Source: Planctomycetaceae bacterium (lineage in GTDB: Bacteria; Planctomycetota; Planctomycetia; Planctomycetales; Planctomycetaceae). From it: a stretch of DNA of 64,000 nt. The notes beneath the pieces were generated by a model. That model had not been told where the DNA came from, made no database searches, and was given only the letters and a program-made list of their open reading frames with translations. The stretch is from contig JABISG010000053.1 of the NCBI GenBank assembly GCA_018699955.1, positions 1 to 64,000 of the forward strand. Direction: 5' to 3'. This document shows, in pieces, positions 52,932 to 63,900 of the stretch. The position numbers and the translations under genes were made by a program. Within the stretch, counting starts at the first letter, position 1. Each line of letters opens with the position of its first letter.

Positions 52932-53962
52932 CACGGCTCGCTTCGCTCGCCTCTGGCGGGTACGGCGTAATACAACACGCCTGCCGTGACGATTTCGGTT
53001 GTGAACCAGACGATGCGCAGCAACACCGCCGCAGCAACGGCCTGTTGAGGGCCGACGGCGGGCAACACCTGCAGAAACTCAATGAGCAACCCTTCACGCA
53101 CCCCCACACCGCCGGGGGCAAACAGGACGGCAAACCCAATCGCCGTCGCGGCAGCGACCGCACCTATCCAAATCGGCCAGTCGGCGAGATTCAGCGAGCT
53201 TGGTGAGACGGCCTGAATTGTCAAACCGAGGCTCAGCCCATGACAGGCCCAACTTAACACGAAGGCGGCCAACCCCTTGGCAACCAGTCCCGATGAAATT
53301 CGCACCGACTGTTCACCTTCGAGAAACGACTTCGGCGTCATGCGGACACCGATGATCGTCAACATACGGGCAATGATTGGCAGCGAAACCAGAACGATCA
53401 CAAGCGTCAACGCGGCCGTCACCCCCGGCTGAACGGCAGTCTGCCGAATCCACGCTGGCCAACCTTCCAGCATGGCGTCGGTCACCAACAACGGAGCCAA
53501 CGCAACGGCAACCGCCAAGCCCGCCCCCATCATCAGCAATGTCTCCACGGTGGCCGTCACGGCCGCGGCGGCTGCGCCGGTTCCGCGATCTTTTACCATC
53601 GCGGAGCGTATGACAAGTACAGTGAACTTGCCGGGAACGTACTTTCCTAAGTGGCCACAGTAATAGGCGCGAACCGCATCGACAAAACCAACTCGCCCCC
53701 CCAGACGGAGCATCAATTCCCGCCAGAACCAAACCGATGGCAACCAACCAACGGCATAGACAACAGCAGACAAGATGAGCCAACCGAGTCGGATGTCATC
53801 CCATGACGGCTTAGGCTTATCCTCATCCTGCTGCCAAAGCTCCCGCGCCCGCAGGCCGACGAACAAAATGACTGCAGCGAATACCGACCACTTCAGACCG
53901 ACCCAAATCCAGTGACGGCATGTCTTAGGCGATGCGGCAGCTGAGTCGTCCGGTTTGGTCAT
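52931..53962 (-). CDS. LPG-synthase-type flippase membrane protein (UPF0104)
   Basis: 343 residues with about eight membrane helices, as in the lysylphosphatidylglycerol-synthase transmembrane family (LPG_synthase_TM). The pattern PSVWFWRELMLRLGGRVGFVDAVRAYYCGHLGKYVPGKF has the helix-loop order of that family; the segment GFAVLFAPGGVGVREGLLIEFLQVLPAVG near the C-terminus matches its P-G-G-x-G-x-x-E motif. The family flips or synthesises aminoacyl or glycosyl lipids; the exact role here is unknown. The ATG at 53962 is chosen. The frame extends upstream to a TTG at 54025 inside a heptad repeat and is probably not translated there. Confidence 0.8.
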   Translation of the reverse strand: MTKPDDSAAASPKTCRHWIWVGLKWSVFAAVILFVGLRARELWQQDEDKPKPSWDDIRLGWLILSAVVYAVGWLPSVWFWRELMLRLGGRVGFVDAVRAYYCGHLGKYVPGKFTVLVIRSAMVKDRGTGAAAAAVTATVETLLMMGAGLAVAVALAPLLVTDAMLEGWPAWIRQTAVQPGVTAALTLVIVLVSLPIIARMLTIIGVRMTPKSFLEGEQSVRISSGLVAKGLAAFVLSWACHGLSLGLTIQAVSPSSLNLADWPIWIGAVAAATAIGFAVLFAPGGVGVREGLLIEFLQVLPAVGPQQAVAAAVLLRIVWFTTEIVTAGVLYYAVPARGERSEP

Positions 53963-54006
53963 GCTTGTTGAATGTGACTCAAGAATTCGTTGGAAGGAAG
54001 AACAGT

Positions 54007-54110
54007 AATTTCGAATTTCGAACAAGGAACGTCGAATGATGAAGGACTGAACGACGGAGGACTTTCTCGTTGTTCATCATTCACAATTCAGAATTCATCG
54101 TTTCTCATGA
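54007..54110. repeat. Heptad-type inverted repeat pair
   Basis: Left arm 54007-54062 reads TTTCGAA, TTTCGAA, CAAGGAA, CGTCGAA, TGATGAA (NNNNGAA, period 7). Right arm 54064-54107 reads on the minus strand ATGAA, TTCTGAA, TTGTGAA, TGATGAA, CAACGAG, so the arms face each other. It fills the spacer between two minus-strand genes. Confidence 0.7.
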
Positions 54111-55001
54111 CCAGACCATCACCTCGTCGTCGTCTTCCGAGTAGCCAATAAAAACTGCCAGCACGATGCGGGGCAGTTCGCCGGGAATGCCGGGGACTTC
54201 GTGGATCAGGCCGGTGTTGAAGAAGTACAGGTCGCCCGGTTCGAGTTCGACGCCGGCGCTCGGAATGTTCTGTTCGGCGGCGAATTCGCCAAACCCGCCG
54301 TTCTTCAAATACGGATCGACGTCTTCGTTCCAGAATTGCCGATGGATAATTCCCTGTGCCGATTTTCCTGCGAGCGTGGTGTTCTGCAGGCAGAGTACGC
54401 CTGCCAATTGCTGATCGAATCGATGGACGGCATAGTTTGTCCGCTGTTCGCGGTTGCGGACACTGTCGAAATGCGGGCCGTAGGTGAACCCGCCGTAATG
54501 CACGCGGAAGATGGCCGGTCCGTATTTTCGCCCGTCCGGCTCATAAGCCGTGACGACCTGTTTTCCAGGCGTAAGCTGTTGAAGGTTTTCATAGATCGCG
54601 CGAATCGGATCGGGGTGTTCGGCGAACAGTCGATCGAACAGGCTGTGCGTTTCGGCAGCGTTGGCAAGAAACGACTCCTTGTCGTCGCCCAGGTTGCCGA
54701 GGCTCGTGCCGATGTCGATCCGCTTGCGGGCGCTTTCATCGGGATTGACCGTGCGGCCGAGATACTTGCCGATGACTTCGTTCTTGAGGGCCTGTTGATA
54801 AACGCGCGGATCGTCGCCGGCGAACATCAACTCTTCATCGATCAACCGCTCAACAAGTGCGGCGCAATCGGCCGCAGGAAATGCCTGCCGTATCACCAAC
54901 GCGGCAACGTCACCGGAAGCCACCCGACCAACGGGATTCGTCTCGGCGGCGAGAATTGTTGAGAAATCGGGTTGCAGGGTCGGCCAATCGGTCGTGGGCA
55001 T
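54105..55001 (-). CDS. 2-oxoglutarate/Fe(II)-dependent oxygenase-like protein
   Basis: 298 residues. The metal motif is HFD in YGPHFDSVRN (about 178-187) and the distal His in FFNTGLIHEVPGIPGE (about 260-275), followed by Arg in PRIVLAVFIGYS, which is the HxD...H facial triad plus 2OG-binding Arg of prolyl-4-hydroxylase-type enzymes. The N-terminal half is helical and family-specific. It should hydroxylate a small molecule or protein side chain; no substrate can be named. It is in the same orientation as the LPG-synthase-like gene, separated by the heptad repeats. Confidence 0.82.
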   Translation of the reverse strand: MPTTDWPTLQPDFSTILAAETNPVGRVASGDVAALVIRQAFPAADCAALVERLIDEELMFAGDDPRVYQQALKNEVIGKYLGRTVNPDESARKRIDIGTSLGNLGDDKESFLANAAETHSLFDRLFAEHPDPIRAIYENLQQLTPGKQVVTAYEPDGRKYGPAIFRVHYGGFTYGPHFDSVRNREQRTNYAVHRFDQQLAGVLCLQNTTLAGKSAQGIIHRQFWNEDVDPYLKNGGFGEFAAEQNIPSAGVELEPGDLYFFNTGLIHEVPGIPGELPRIVLAVFIGYSEDDDEVMVWS

Positions 55002-55344
55002 AGAGGTTTCCGATATTGATATTAAGGTTGTCCCGTAGTGGTTGTCAGCGTGTCGCCCCCATGGTAACGAGCACCGCGATTGCAGGGAATTCGGATTGTC
55101 TCCTAGTGCGACATCAATGACCTGATCAGTGGCGAATTGCCCGGCATGGCAGCTGATATTGCTTAGGAATCGTCGTTGTCAGTCGGGACATCGGCCGACT
55201 GTCGGCCCAATTCGGTAGATGATATCGTATAATGGAGGCCGGTTACGTCGGCTTCCATATGGGGTTATTGAAGCCTGACAGGGAACTCCGTCTGGTGAAC
55301 AAATAGGGCGGCTTTCCGCAAACGAATCTGGACACGTTGAAAAC
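55002..55344. other. Divergent intergenic region with weak promoter-like TATAAT
   Basis: 343 nt between the 2OG oxygenase (minus) and the giant DUF1592-type gene (plus). TATAAT at 55228-55233 has no convincing -35 box. No gene was seen. Confidence 0.35.
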
Positions 55345-58300
55345 ATGACACGAAAACTATCAAAATCACCGACCGTACTCTGCGTTGCCGTCGCAGCGCT
55401 ATTTGCCACAACTTCAGTCGTCAGTTGGATCGCACAGGCAGAGGATCCTCCGGCCGACAAGAAGAGTGCGGAGAGTAAGGCACTCTCGATCGAGACGCGG
55501 TTTCAGAAGCAGGTTCAACCGCTGCTGAAGAAACTCTGCATTCGCTGCCACAACGCCGACGAAATGATGTCCGGCATTCGTGTCGATCGGTTGACCGGCA
55601 AATTGCCCGACAAACAGCTGTTTCTTTGGAAAGACATCTTGAAACAGATCGACGACGAAGCAATGCCGCCGGAAGATGAATTACAGCCGACGGCCGAGCA
55701 GCGGCGGGTACTCACCACATGGATTCGCGAGGGAATGGCGTTCGCCCGATCTCGCAATTCCGAGAAGAACGGAACCGTTCGCCGACTGACCGTTTCGCAG
55801 TATCGCAATACGCTCCGGGAACTGCTGCAGCTCGATGATGATCTGACCGATGTGCTGCCTCCCGATGCGGTGTCCAAAGATGGCTTTGTGAACAACGGTC
55901 AGACGCTGGAACTCTCGCCGCTGCTGGTCGAGTCCTATTTCGATATTGCTGAAAAAGCACTCGATCTTTGCATCGTCGATGAGGGCAAGAAGCCCGCGAT
56001 TCAGAACTTCCGCATGGACTTTGGGGAATCGGTCAACCCGAAACCGTTGCCAGACAAGTTGATTCTGGGGGCGCTTAGTCGTTTGCTGAAGAACGACAAT
56101 TTTCTCGTCACCGAGTTGGCACCACCCAAACCGTTCGACTATCAACCGCTGGCGATGCGGACGTCGTATCGGTTCATCGAGGGGTACCAGGGAAATGCCA
56201 CCGTGCGGGGATGGCGGGAATACGACAGCATTTACCATTCGGTTTTCGCCTGCGTGCGCGGCACCGACGGCTACCCGAAAGGCGACGCGTATCAGTCGGT
56301 ACCCAACGGACTGCTCTTACGGCCGGCGATTCCCAGTGCGGAATTGTTCGGCCAGTCGAGCACCTACGGCCCGAAAGCAAATTTCAAAATCTCACTCCGC
56401 GAACTCCCCGACGAGGGTCGGTTTCGTGTGACAGTCAAAGCGGCCAAATACGACGACGGCTTGTTGTTTGAGCGGGGGGCAAAACCTCAGCCCGAATCGA
56501 CCGAAGGAGCCGTGACGATCGAGAAACCAACGAAAACGCAAACCGTCAAGATCAACAAGGCAGGCATCTATCAGGCAGACGTTTTCCTCGACCCCACCGC
56601 TTCCGACTCGGTCCCGCCGAATGCAGAGAAGTTGAACGAAGGGTTGATCGGCTTCTGGACACTCAACGGTGACGCGAACAGCGAGCCGGCGAAAAAGGAA
56701 CTCGCCGGCCGACTCGTGGGCGAAGCAAAGTTTGTCGATTCTCCCTTCGATAAGGCGATCTCGGTCGATGGGAAATCCGGCTCCGTTGTTGTTCCGCGGC
56801 ACGATTCGATGAACGTTGGCGAAGGCGACTTCTCGGTGGCAGCGTGGATTCATCCGCGAAAGTTGCAACAGGGGGGCATTGTCTGCCTGGGATTTTATAG
56901 CTGGGCGCAAGGATGGTACCTCGACATGCCCAACGGCAACGGCGTGCTGCGGATCGAAACCGCCAATGCGGGCCGCCAATCCAACGGCACCGTCCAATCT
57001 CGCCCGGGAATCATACGCGCCAACCAGTGGCAACACGTGGCCGCCGTTGTTCGCCGCGGCGACAACAAGACGCGGTTATACGTGAATGGCTACGAGGTGG
57101 CAGTCGGCACGATCAACTCGGCGAATCTCGACAATCCCAAAGCGAATTTGCACATCGGCCGCATTCAGAATTCACAGTTGTTTGCTGGCGAAATCGACGA
57201 GGTCCGCGTCTACCGCCGTGCGCTCGGAGTCGCGGAGATTCAAGCGATGGTACAGCCCGGCAAACAGTTCGCTCGAAAACCGCCCCGCGAAAAACCGCAG
57301 CGATTGGCGATCCAACTCGGCGACCGGCACTTCGTCGGCACGCTTTCGCAACCGGCCTTCATGGCTGTTCGACTGCCGGCCGGCCCACTGGCCGTTTCGG
57401 CGAAGTACGGCAGCAATTCACCGCTGCACCGTGTTGTGCTTACACCGCTGAAAGAGACCGACGATGTGGCCAAGCAGTTCACAACATTTGAGAAACGGGC
57501 GCCGCGAATTGGAGTGCATGTTGGTTTGCGACGCGACTGTGGAAGCACACTGGCCGCTGTCGGGCCGCCTCAAGCGGTCGCATCGTTGAAAACAAACGAT
57601 TTTGTTTTCGAGGGAGCTATCGCCAACTTCCCCAGTCCCGATGTGGAAAAAGACAACGTCAACTATCTGGCGGGAATCCGGGAGATCGGCGTGCGCAGCG
57701 AATACACCGACGGCCGCGACATGCCGCGGATGCTCATTCGATCGGTCGAATTCGAAGGGCCGTTCTACGAGAACTGGCCCCCCGCGACGCACCGGAATAT
57801 CTTCATCGACTCAGATAGCAAAGACGACTCAGCGGCTTATGCGCACGCCGTGATCCGATCGTTTGCGACGCGGGCGTTTCGGCGACCAATTACCGACGCC
57901 GAGGAAGCGTCGATCTTCGCCATCTGGAAAAACTCAATGGCCGGCGGTCGCGACTTCCAGCAGAGCGTTAAAGACGCGTTGCTCGTCGTGCTGGTGTCAC
58001 CTCAGTTCCTGTTTGTGATTGAGGACAGTGCGACACCGAAACCGGAAGATCTCGATTCCTACGAATTGGCGTCGAAGCTGTCCTACTTTCTGTGGAACAC
58101 GGCCCCTGACGAGCGGCTGCTCAAACTAGCATCCACCAACAGGCTGCATCAGTCGTTGGACTCAGAAATCGCCCGCATGGTCGGCGATCCTCGGTTCCGA
58201 CAGTTTACCGGCGAATTTACATCGCAGTGGTTGAGTCTCGATAAGTTCGATGTCGTCGAGATCGATCGCAAGCGATATCCGAAGTTGACCCGCGACACGA

Positions 58301-59043
58301 AGACGCAATTGCGCGACGAGCCGATTCAAACGCTTCAGTATTTGATGCAGCACAATCTGCCATTGCGAAATCTGGTTCAATCGGATTTCATCCTCGCAAA
58401 CGAAGTCGTCGCCAGCTACTACGATCTCGCCGACCGAACAAATAGCGGGTTTGAATTTGTCCCCATTATTCACGAAAGCAATAACCTGGGCGGCGTTCTC
58501 ACACAGGCCGGCATTCTCGCGGGTCTGTCGAACGGTCGGGAGTCCAACCCGGTCAAACGGGGGGCCTGGCTGGCCCGCAAAATCATCGCCGAACCGCCGG
58601 ACGATCCGCCGCCGAACGTGCCTGGATTGCCGGAAGACGATGGCGCGAAGCTGACGCTTCGCCAGAAAATCGAACGCCACCGCAATCAACAAGGCTGCGT
58701 CAAATGTCACGAGAGCATCGATCCCTGGGGGATTCCGCTCGAAGAATTCGACGCCGGCGGCTTATTCAAGAAGAACGCCAAGATTGATGCCCGCTCGACT
58801 TTGCCCGATGAGACAGAGGTGATCGACACAAACGGCCTGAAGACCTACCTGGCCGACGACCGCATGGATCAGGTGGCGTTCAGCTTCCTCAAGCATCTGG
58901 CCAGTTACGCCACCGGCCGCACCCTCACCTACAATGAGATTGAATTCCTCAAGGAAAAAGGACTAGAATTGAGGCCCGAAGGCTACAGAATGCAGGATAT
59001 GGTCCAATTCGTCATCAAGAGTCCACTGTTTCTTGAAAAATAG
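55345..59043 (+). CDS. Giant DUF1592-family protein with c-type heme motifs and LamG domain
   Basis: 1232 residues. A signal peptide (about 1-32) is followed by a CxxCH heme-like site (CIRCH, 65-69) in the PSD1-like region, then a DUF1587 block ([18 protein letters not shown]), a LamG/concanavalin-type segment (about 430-620, with [17 protein letters not shown]), DUF1592 in the middle, a second CxxCH (CVKCH, 1118-1122) within the DUF1588 block [20 protein letters not shown], and DUF1585 at the C-terminus. These modules are characteristic of planctomycetes. The protein may carry out redox chemistry linked to polysaccharide use, but this is inferred from domain company only. It is followed 105 nt later by its usual DUF1552 partner. 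Confidence 0.92.
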   Translation: MTRKLSKSPTVLCVAVAALFATTSVVSWIAQAEDPPADKKSAESKALSIETRFQKQVQPLLKKLCIRCHNADEMMSGIRVDRLTGKLPDKQLFLWKDILKQIDDEAMPPEDELQPTAEQRRVLTTWIREGMAFARSRNSEKNGTVRRLTVSQYRNTLRELLQLDDDLTDVLPPDAVSKDGFVNNGQTLELSPLLVESYFDIAEKALDLCIVDEGKKPAIQNFRMDFGESVNPKPLPDKLILGALSRLLKNDNFLVTELAPPKPFDYQPLAMRTSYRFIEGYQGNATVRGWREYDSIYHSVFACVRGTDGYPKGDAYQSVPNGLLLRPAIPSAELFGQSSTYGPKANFKISLRELPDEGRFRVTVKAAKYDDGLLFERGAKPQPESTEGAVTIEKPTKTQTVKINKAGIYQADVFLDPTASDSVPPNAEKLNEGLIGFWTLNGDANSEPAKKELAGRLVGEAKFVDSPFDKAISVDGKSGSVVVPRHDSMNVGEGDFSVAAWIHPRKLQQGGIVCLGFYSWAQGWYLDMPNGNGVLRIETANAGRQSNGTVQSRPGIIRANQWQHVAAVVRRGDNKTRLYVNGYEVAVGTINSANLDNPKANLHIGRIQNSQLFAGEIDEVRVYRRALGVAEIQAMVQPGKQFARKPPREKPQRLAIQLGDRHFVGTLSQPAFMAVRLPAGPLAVSAKYGSNSPLHRVVLTPLKETDDVAKQFTTFEKRAPRIGVHVGLRRDCGSTLAAVGPPQAVASLKTNDFVFEGAIANFPSPDVEKDNVNYLAGIREIGVRSEYTDGRDMPRMLIRSVEFEGPFYENWPPATHRNIFIDSDSKDDSAAYAHAVIRSFATRAFRRPITDAEEASIFAIWKNSMAGGRDFQQSVKDALLVVLVSPQFLFVIEDSATPKPEDLDSYELASKLSYFLWNTAPDERLLKLASTNRLHQSLDSEIARMVGDPRFRQFTGEFTSQWLSLDKFDVVEIDRKRYPKLTRDTKTQLRDEPIQTLQYLMQHNLPLRNLVQSDFILANEVVASYYDLADRTNSGFEFVPIIHESNNLGGVLTQAGILAGLSNGRESNPVKRGAWLARKIIAEPPDDPPPNVPGLPEDDGAKLTLRQKIERHRNQQGCVKCHESIDPWGIPLEEFDAGGLFKKNAKIDARSTLPDETEVIDTNGLKTYLADDRMDQVAFSFLKHLASYATGRTLTYNEIEFLKEKGLELRPEGYRMQDMVQFVIKSPLFLEK

Positions 59044-59147
59044 CAGCGGGTTTCTTGAGAAGTGGCGGCGGCCCGTTTGCCGATTGAATAATACTTGGCC
59101 GATTTCAGCGACTTGTAATTCGAGCAACATCCAACCCGGCGGAGCCA

Positions 59148-60491
59148 ATGACAACCAACCACAAAATGAGTCGTCGCGCTGTTCTTAAAGGTATTGCCGG
59201 CGCGACGCTGGCCCTGCCCGTGTTGGATGCAATGGGCAAAGAGGTTGCAGAGAAAGCGCCCCGGCGGTTCTGTGCACTTTACACCGCCAACGGGATGTCG
59301 CTGCCGAAGACGGCCAATGGAATCGACGACTGGAGTTGGTTCCCGACGACCACCGATGACGACGGAAAGTTCACGTTCGGCAATTCGACCAAGCCGCTGA
59401 GTCCGTTCCGGAAACAATTGAGTTTCATGGGCGGGCTGTATCACCCCAGCGGCCCGAAGGCCGATCCCCATGTCTGTTCCGACATGTGGCTGACCGGCGC
59501 GCCGCTGCATAACCCCAAACCGGGAATGTACAACTCGGTCGGCCTCGACCAGATCATCGCACGGCACACCAAACAATATTGCCGCCAACCATCGCTTGTG
59601 TTGTCGATCGACGCCGGAACTGGATTTCTCTCGCGAACGGGAACCATTGCCTACAGTCTGGAAGGAAAACCAATCCCGGCACAGAACAACCCGCGACAGA
59701 TTTTCGATCGTTTGTTTCGTGGCGACTCAGCCTCACTCGAAGCGGAGCGCGACAAACTCAAGCGGCGCATCAAACTGGTTGATGCCGTTCTGGAAAACGC
59801 GCGGTCGCTCAACAAGAAGCTGGGCCGTTCCGACCGTGAAAAGATGGATCAATACCTGACGTCGCTCAGCGAAGTCGAGTCGCGGCTGATCGCTTCGGAG
59901 AAGTGGATCGACATCCCGCTGAAGGAACAGGACTATTCGCATCTTGATCTCGATGTCACCTCGGAAGGCAAGCCGCGCGACTATTATCGGAACATGTTCG
60001 ATCTGATCGCACTCGCATTCGATGCCGACATCACCCGCAGTGTCGTCTTCATGCTCAACCGCGAAGACGGCATGGGCATCAGCGACACATTCCCGCTGAA
60101 GCTCGGCTTGTCCCGCACGCACCACAGCCTCTCGCATGCCGGCGACAAAGAGGGACAATTACAGTTCGCCAAGTACGACATGTTCCTCAGCGAACAGATC
60201 GCCTACTTCTTTGGACGCCTGCAGGAGTTCAAGGACAAGAACGGCAGCGTACTCGATAACAGCATCGTGCTCTTCGGTAGCGGTGCAAGCACCACGCATA
60301 ATCCGAAGAATCTGCCGACGCTGATTGCCGGCGGAGGGAACATGGGCCTCAAGCATGGCAGCTTCTGGCGTAACGGCGACACACAAATGTCGAACGTCTA
60401 CCTCAGCATCCTGCATTCGATGGGCATCGAGGCCAACGCATTCGCCGACAGTACGGGTGTGCTTCGAGATTCGATTTTCTCGCGGGTGTAG
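59148..60491 (+). CDS. DUF1552 domain protein, Tat-exported
   Basis: 447 residues. A twin-arginine-like signal ([16 protein letters not shown], about 8-23) precedes the DUF1552 domain with [51 protein letters not shown] and, near the end, [33 protein letters not shown]1552 proteins always seem to travel with DUF1592-type genes; they have a sulfatase/phosphatase-like fold with unproven substrate. GGAG stands just before the ATG. Together with 55345 it forms a two-gene unit. Confidence 0.92.
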   Translation: MTTNHKMSRRAVLKGIAGATLALPVLDAMGKEVAEKAPRRFCALYTANGMSLPKTANGIDDWSWFPTTTDDDGKFTFGNSTKPLSPFRKQLSFMGGLYHPSGPKADPHVCSDMWLTGAPLHNPKPGMYNSVGLDQIIARHTKQYCRQPSLVLSIDAGTGFLSRTGTIAYSLEGKPIPAQNNPRQIFDRLFRGDSASLEAERDKLKRRIKLVDAVLENARSLNKKLGRSDREKMDQYLTSLSEVESRLIASEKWIDIPLKEQDYSHLDLDVTSEGKPRDYYRNMFDLIALAFDADITRSVVFMLNREDGMGISDTFPLKLGLSRTHHSLSHAGDKEGQLQFAKYDMFLSEQIAYFFGRLQEFKDKNGSVLDNSIVLFGSGASTTHNPKNLPTLIAGGGNMGLKHGSFWRNGDTQMSNVYLSILHSMGIEANAFADSTGVLRDSIFSRV

Positions 60492-60988
60492 ACGAACGAG
60501 CATAAGAACGACCTCATGCTCTTGGTTGCCCGCCCGGTCGGTTCCGCGCTTTGCCTGAGGGCAGCCGGCGCGCGCCCGGTGGCTGGAATCGGTTCGTCGT
60601 CAAGGTTGCGGACCTCGCCGAAACGGTCTATCAACATTTCAGGCACGCGGCGCTAAAGTGCGATTCCAGCGTTCTCAGGGACAATCGCCGCACCATTTCG
60701 GAAATACCTGAAGATTCGCAAGTAATTCTGCGACCACCGGATGTAGTTCTTGGTAGGACTACAAGAACAGTGTTTCAAATGTGATGAAGCATCTCAGAGG
60801 CCGCTTGGCGGAGTCGTCCCTGTCGAGGACTCGACCCAACAAAAACGCCGGATTCCAGATTCGCCATTCGCGATGGAAGTTTTCGACTGGTGGTGCTTAA
60901 CTATCAACGTGGATGCCGGATTGACCATCACAAGTGTGGAGTTGATCCCCGCTGAACCGTCGGCGAATTGACATCAAGGAAATTCGAC
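60492..60988. other. Intergenic region
   Basis: About 500 nt with no recognised gene. It contains the small inverted repeat GTTCTTG/CAAGAAC around 60747-60770; a short plus frame (60750-60971) lacks domain and start signals. Confidence 0.45.
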
Positions 60989-63900
60989 ATGACCAAAACG
61001 GCCGCCGTCACGATTTTTGCTGCGTTGGTCTCTGCTGCTGTGCTGGGGGCGAACCTCAGTCCCGGTGGGGGAGACGCGAACGCGGATTTGCGAGCGGATT
61101 CGGAAACGAAAGCGGTCAGTTCTCCCCGGAAACCGTCCGCCGTCGGGCATCCCCCATTTGTCAGCCCGCACGCTTCGCCGATTGCGATAAGCGGTGGCCG
61201 AGTCTTCGTCGTGAATACGCCGTCCGATACCGTCGATGTGATTGACGCCAAGACTCGCAAGGTGCTTGCCCGCATCAACGTCGGCGTCGATCCGGTGAGC
61301 ATTGCGGTTCGGCCCGATGAAAAAGAAATCTGGGTGTCAAACCACATTTCCGATTCGGTGAGTGTGATCGACACCGATTCTGCGAGTCCAACTTACCTGC
61401 AGGTCATCGCTACGATTCAGGAATTTGATCCGGACTCCAAAGCGACCCGCTTTGATGAGCCGGTGGGAATTGCGTTTGCCAGCAATGAAAAAGCCTACGT
61501 TGCCCTGTCGTCGGAAAACCAGATTGCCGTCATCAACGTTGCCACGCGAGAAGTGACTAACCGACTCAATATTTCGGCTCAAGACCCCCGCGCGATCACC
61601 GTTCGCGGTGGCCGGCTGTACGTCATCCCGTTCGAGTCGAACAACAAGACGCAGCTCTCCGGCGGCTCAAAAGATGACATTGATGGCGACCTGGTGACGT
61701 TCGACGCGTGGCAGCATTCGATCCGCGTCAACAACGTTTTGTCGCTGGGCCACGTTGTTGACATCATCAAACATCCCGACGTTCCCGATCGCGACTTGTA
61801 CGTGTTTGACACCAAGACCGACAAGCTTGTCGAAACTGTCGATACGCTGGGGACGCTGCTGTATGGGCTGACGGTCGATTCCAAAGGTCGCGTATTCGTC
61901 GCGCAAACCGATGCACGCAACGACGCCAACGGTCGCGCGGGTACCAAAAAGCACGGTTTGAAAGAGTTGGAGAATCGTGCCTTCCTGAATCAAATCACCA
62001 GTGTTGGATTTGAGGGCGGCTCTGCCGAAAAGCCCAAGTTCATCAACCTCGAACCACTACCACCAAAACAGCCGGAGAAAGGGCAGGCACTGGCGACCCC
62101 GTTTGCGATTCAAATCAGCGATGACGACTCAACACTGGTTGCATCCGCAGCAGGATCGGACAAACTCTTCACCGTTAACGCAGCCAGCGGCAATGTGCTG
62201 GGACGCGTTGCCGTCGGAGCCGTTCCACGCGGGATCGCCCTGGAACATGCCGAAGGCGGCAAAGCATCCCTGGCGTGGGTTCTCAACGCGGTGGCCAACA
62301 CTGTTTCTGTGGTCGATGTTTCCAACCCCGCCAAACCCAAAATTGTCGGGTTCGTTCCGCTGAAGGACCCCACGCACCGGCAGGTCAAACTCGGTCGCAC
62401 GTGGTTCAACGATGCCGACGCCTCGACGACCGGCACGTTTTCCTGTGCGAGTTGTCACCCCGATGGCCACACCGATCAGCTGTTGTGGGTCATCAAGACG
62501 CCGATCGTGACCGGTGGCGATCAGATTATGCCTCGTTCCACCATGCCAATTCGCGGCCTGCGCGATACGGCTCCGTTTCACTGGGACGGCGTTCCCGGCG
62601 ATCCTTATGGCGGAATCAACTCCGCCAGTATTCGTCGTCACGTTCCGCCCAACAGCAGCATTGATGAACCGGTAAGCACGACGCGACACGTGATCGACGG
62701 GGGTCTTACCGCAACCATGTTTCTGGAAGGAGACGAGACGGTCAACGACGAAGGCAAACCCGGCGCCTTGTCGGCAGCCGAACGCGACGACATGGCGACG
62801 TTTCTGCTAAGCGTGCCATATCCACCGGCACAAAAACGATCGTATACCAACGAGATTTCGGAGGGTGCGGCCCGGGGATTTCGGTTGTTTCATGTCGATG
62901 GCGATCTCGATCCGAGTAAAGCCCGGCCCAATGTTTGCGGCAACTGTCATCGACTGCCATTCCTCGTCAGCACCAACACGCCGGGAACCGGCATGGATGC
63001 GCCGACTTGGCGCGGCGCGAACGATCGCTTCCTGATTCTCCCGCAGGGACGGCTCAACATTATCGAATTTGATTTTTATGAGAGAGTCGCTCAACGAGGT
63101 ATCCCGGAACGCAATGTGTGGCAGTTCTCGTGGGGTGGCCGCCGCCGCTTCGATCCCGTGTGGGACATGGTGCTGGAAGGAAGCACGGGAGTGTCTGGAT
63201 CGTTCGCACGTCAGGTGACTCTCAGCAAGTTGACCGCCAAGGCCGACCTGACAGAAGAGTTGCTGAGCGCGTTGGAACTGTCGGCAAGCGAAGGGGCTGT
63301 CGTACTCGAAGCCGAAGGCGTGCTGATCGGCGATTCCACTTCAAAACCGGTGGCATTACAGTTCGACGGCAAATTCAACGGCGGCAGCTACGTCGAGAAG
63401 GATGGTGACCGCAAATCGTTCACCCGAAAAGAACTGTTCACCCTTGCTGCAAGTGGAAAGTTCGTCGGCACGTTTACTGCGCGGCATGGCGCGAACGCTG
63501 ATGTCGATCACCCGCAACCGGCAATCTGGTCGCTCGGTCCAATCGAGAAACAACGTGGTCGCCAGAAATTCCCAGTCCTGCATAACGGCAAGAACACCAT
63601 GACCATCAGCGGCCGTCATATTGGCGACAACGCCAATATCATTGTCGATGGACGGCGAATATCCGGCAGTGTGAGTCTGGAAGGTGTCGATAAGATCGTT
63701 GTCAATCTTTCAACGTTGCCAGCGGGCGGCATGCATCTGCTGCAGATCCAAAATGCAGGTGGACTCTTCAGCAACGACTTCATCTTTCACGTAACAAAGG
63801 ATGCCGAGGCGGCCGTGGCATTGCAGCGTGGCATCGATGAATCGCACGGAGATCCCAGAGACACATTGTCACGCGCGATTACAAAAGGTGACCTGGAGCT

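Noticed and set aside
53963..54025. N-terminal extension of the LPG-synthase-like gene
   Set aside because: It begins at a TTG and reads through the heptad array; the membrane protein proper starts at 53962.
55228..55233. TATAAT as a -10 box
   Set aside because: No matching -35 hexamer at 16-18 nt, so it is not reported as a promoter.
60750..60971. Short plus frame ending just before the propeller gene
   Set aside because: No recognised domain and no start signal; might be a remnant of a lost gene but cannot be supported.
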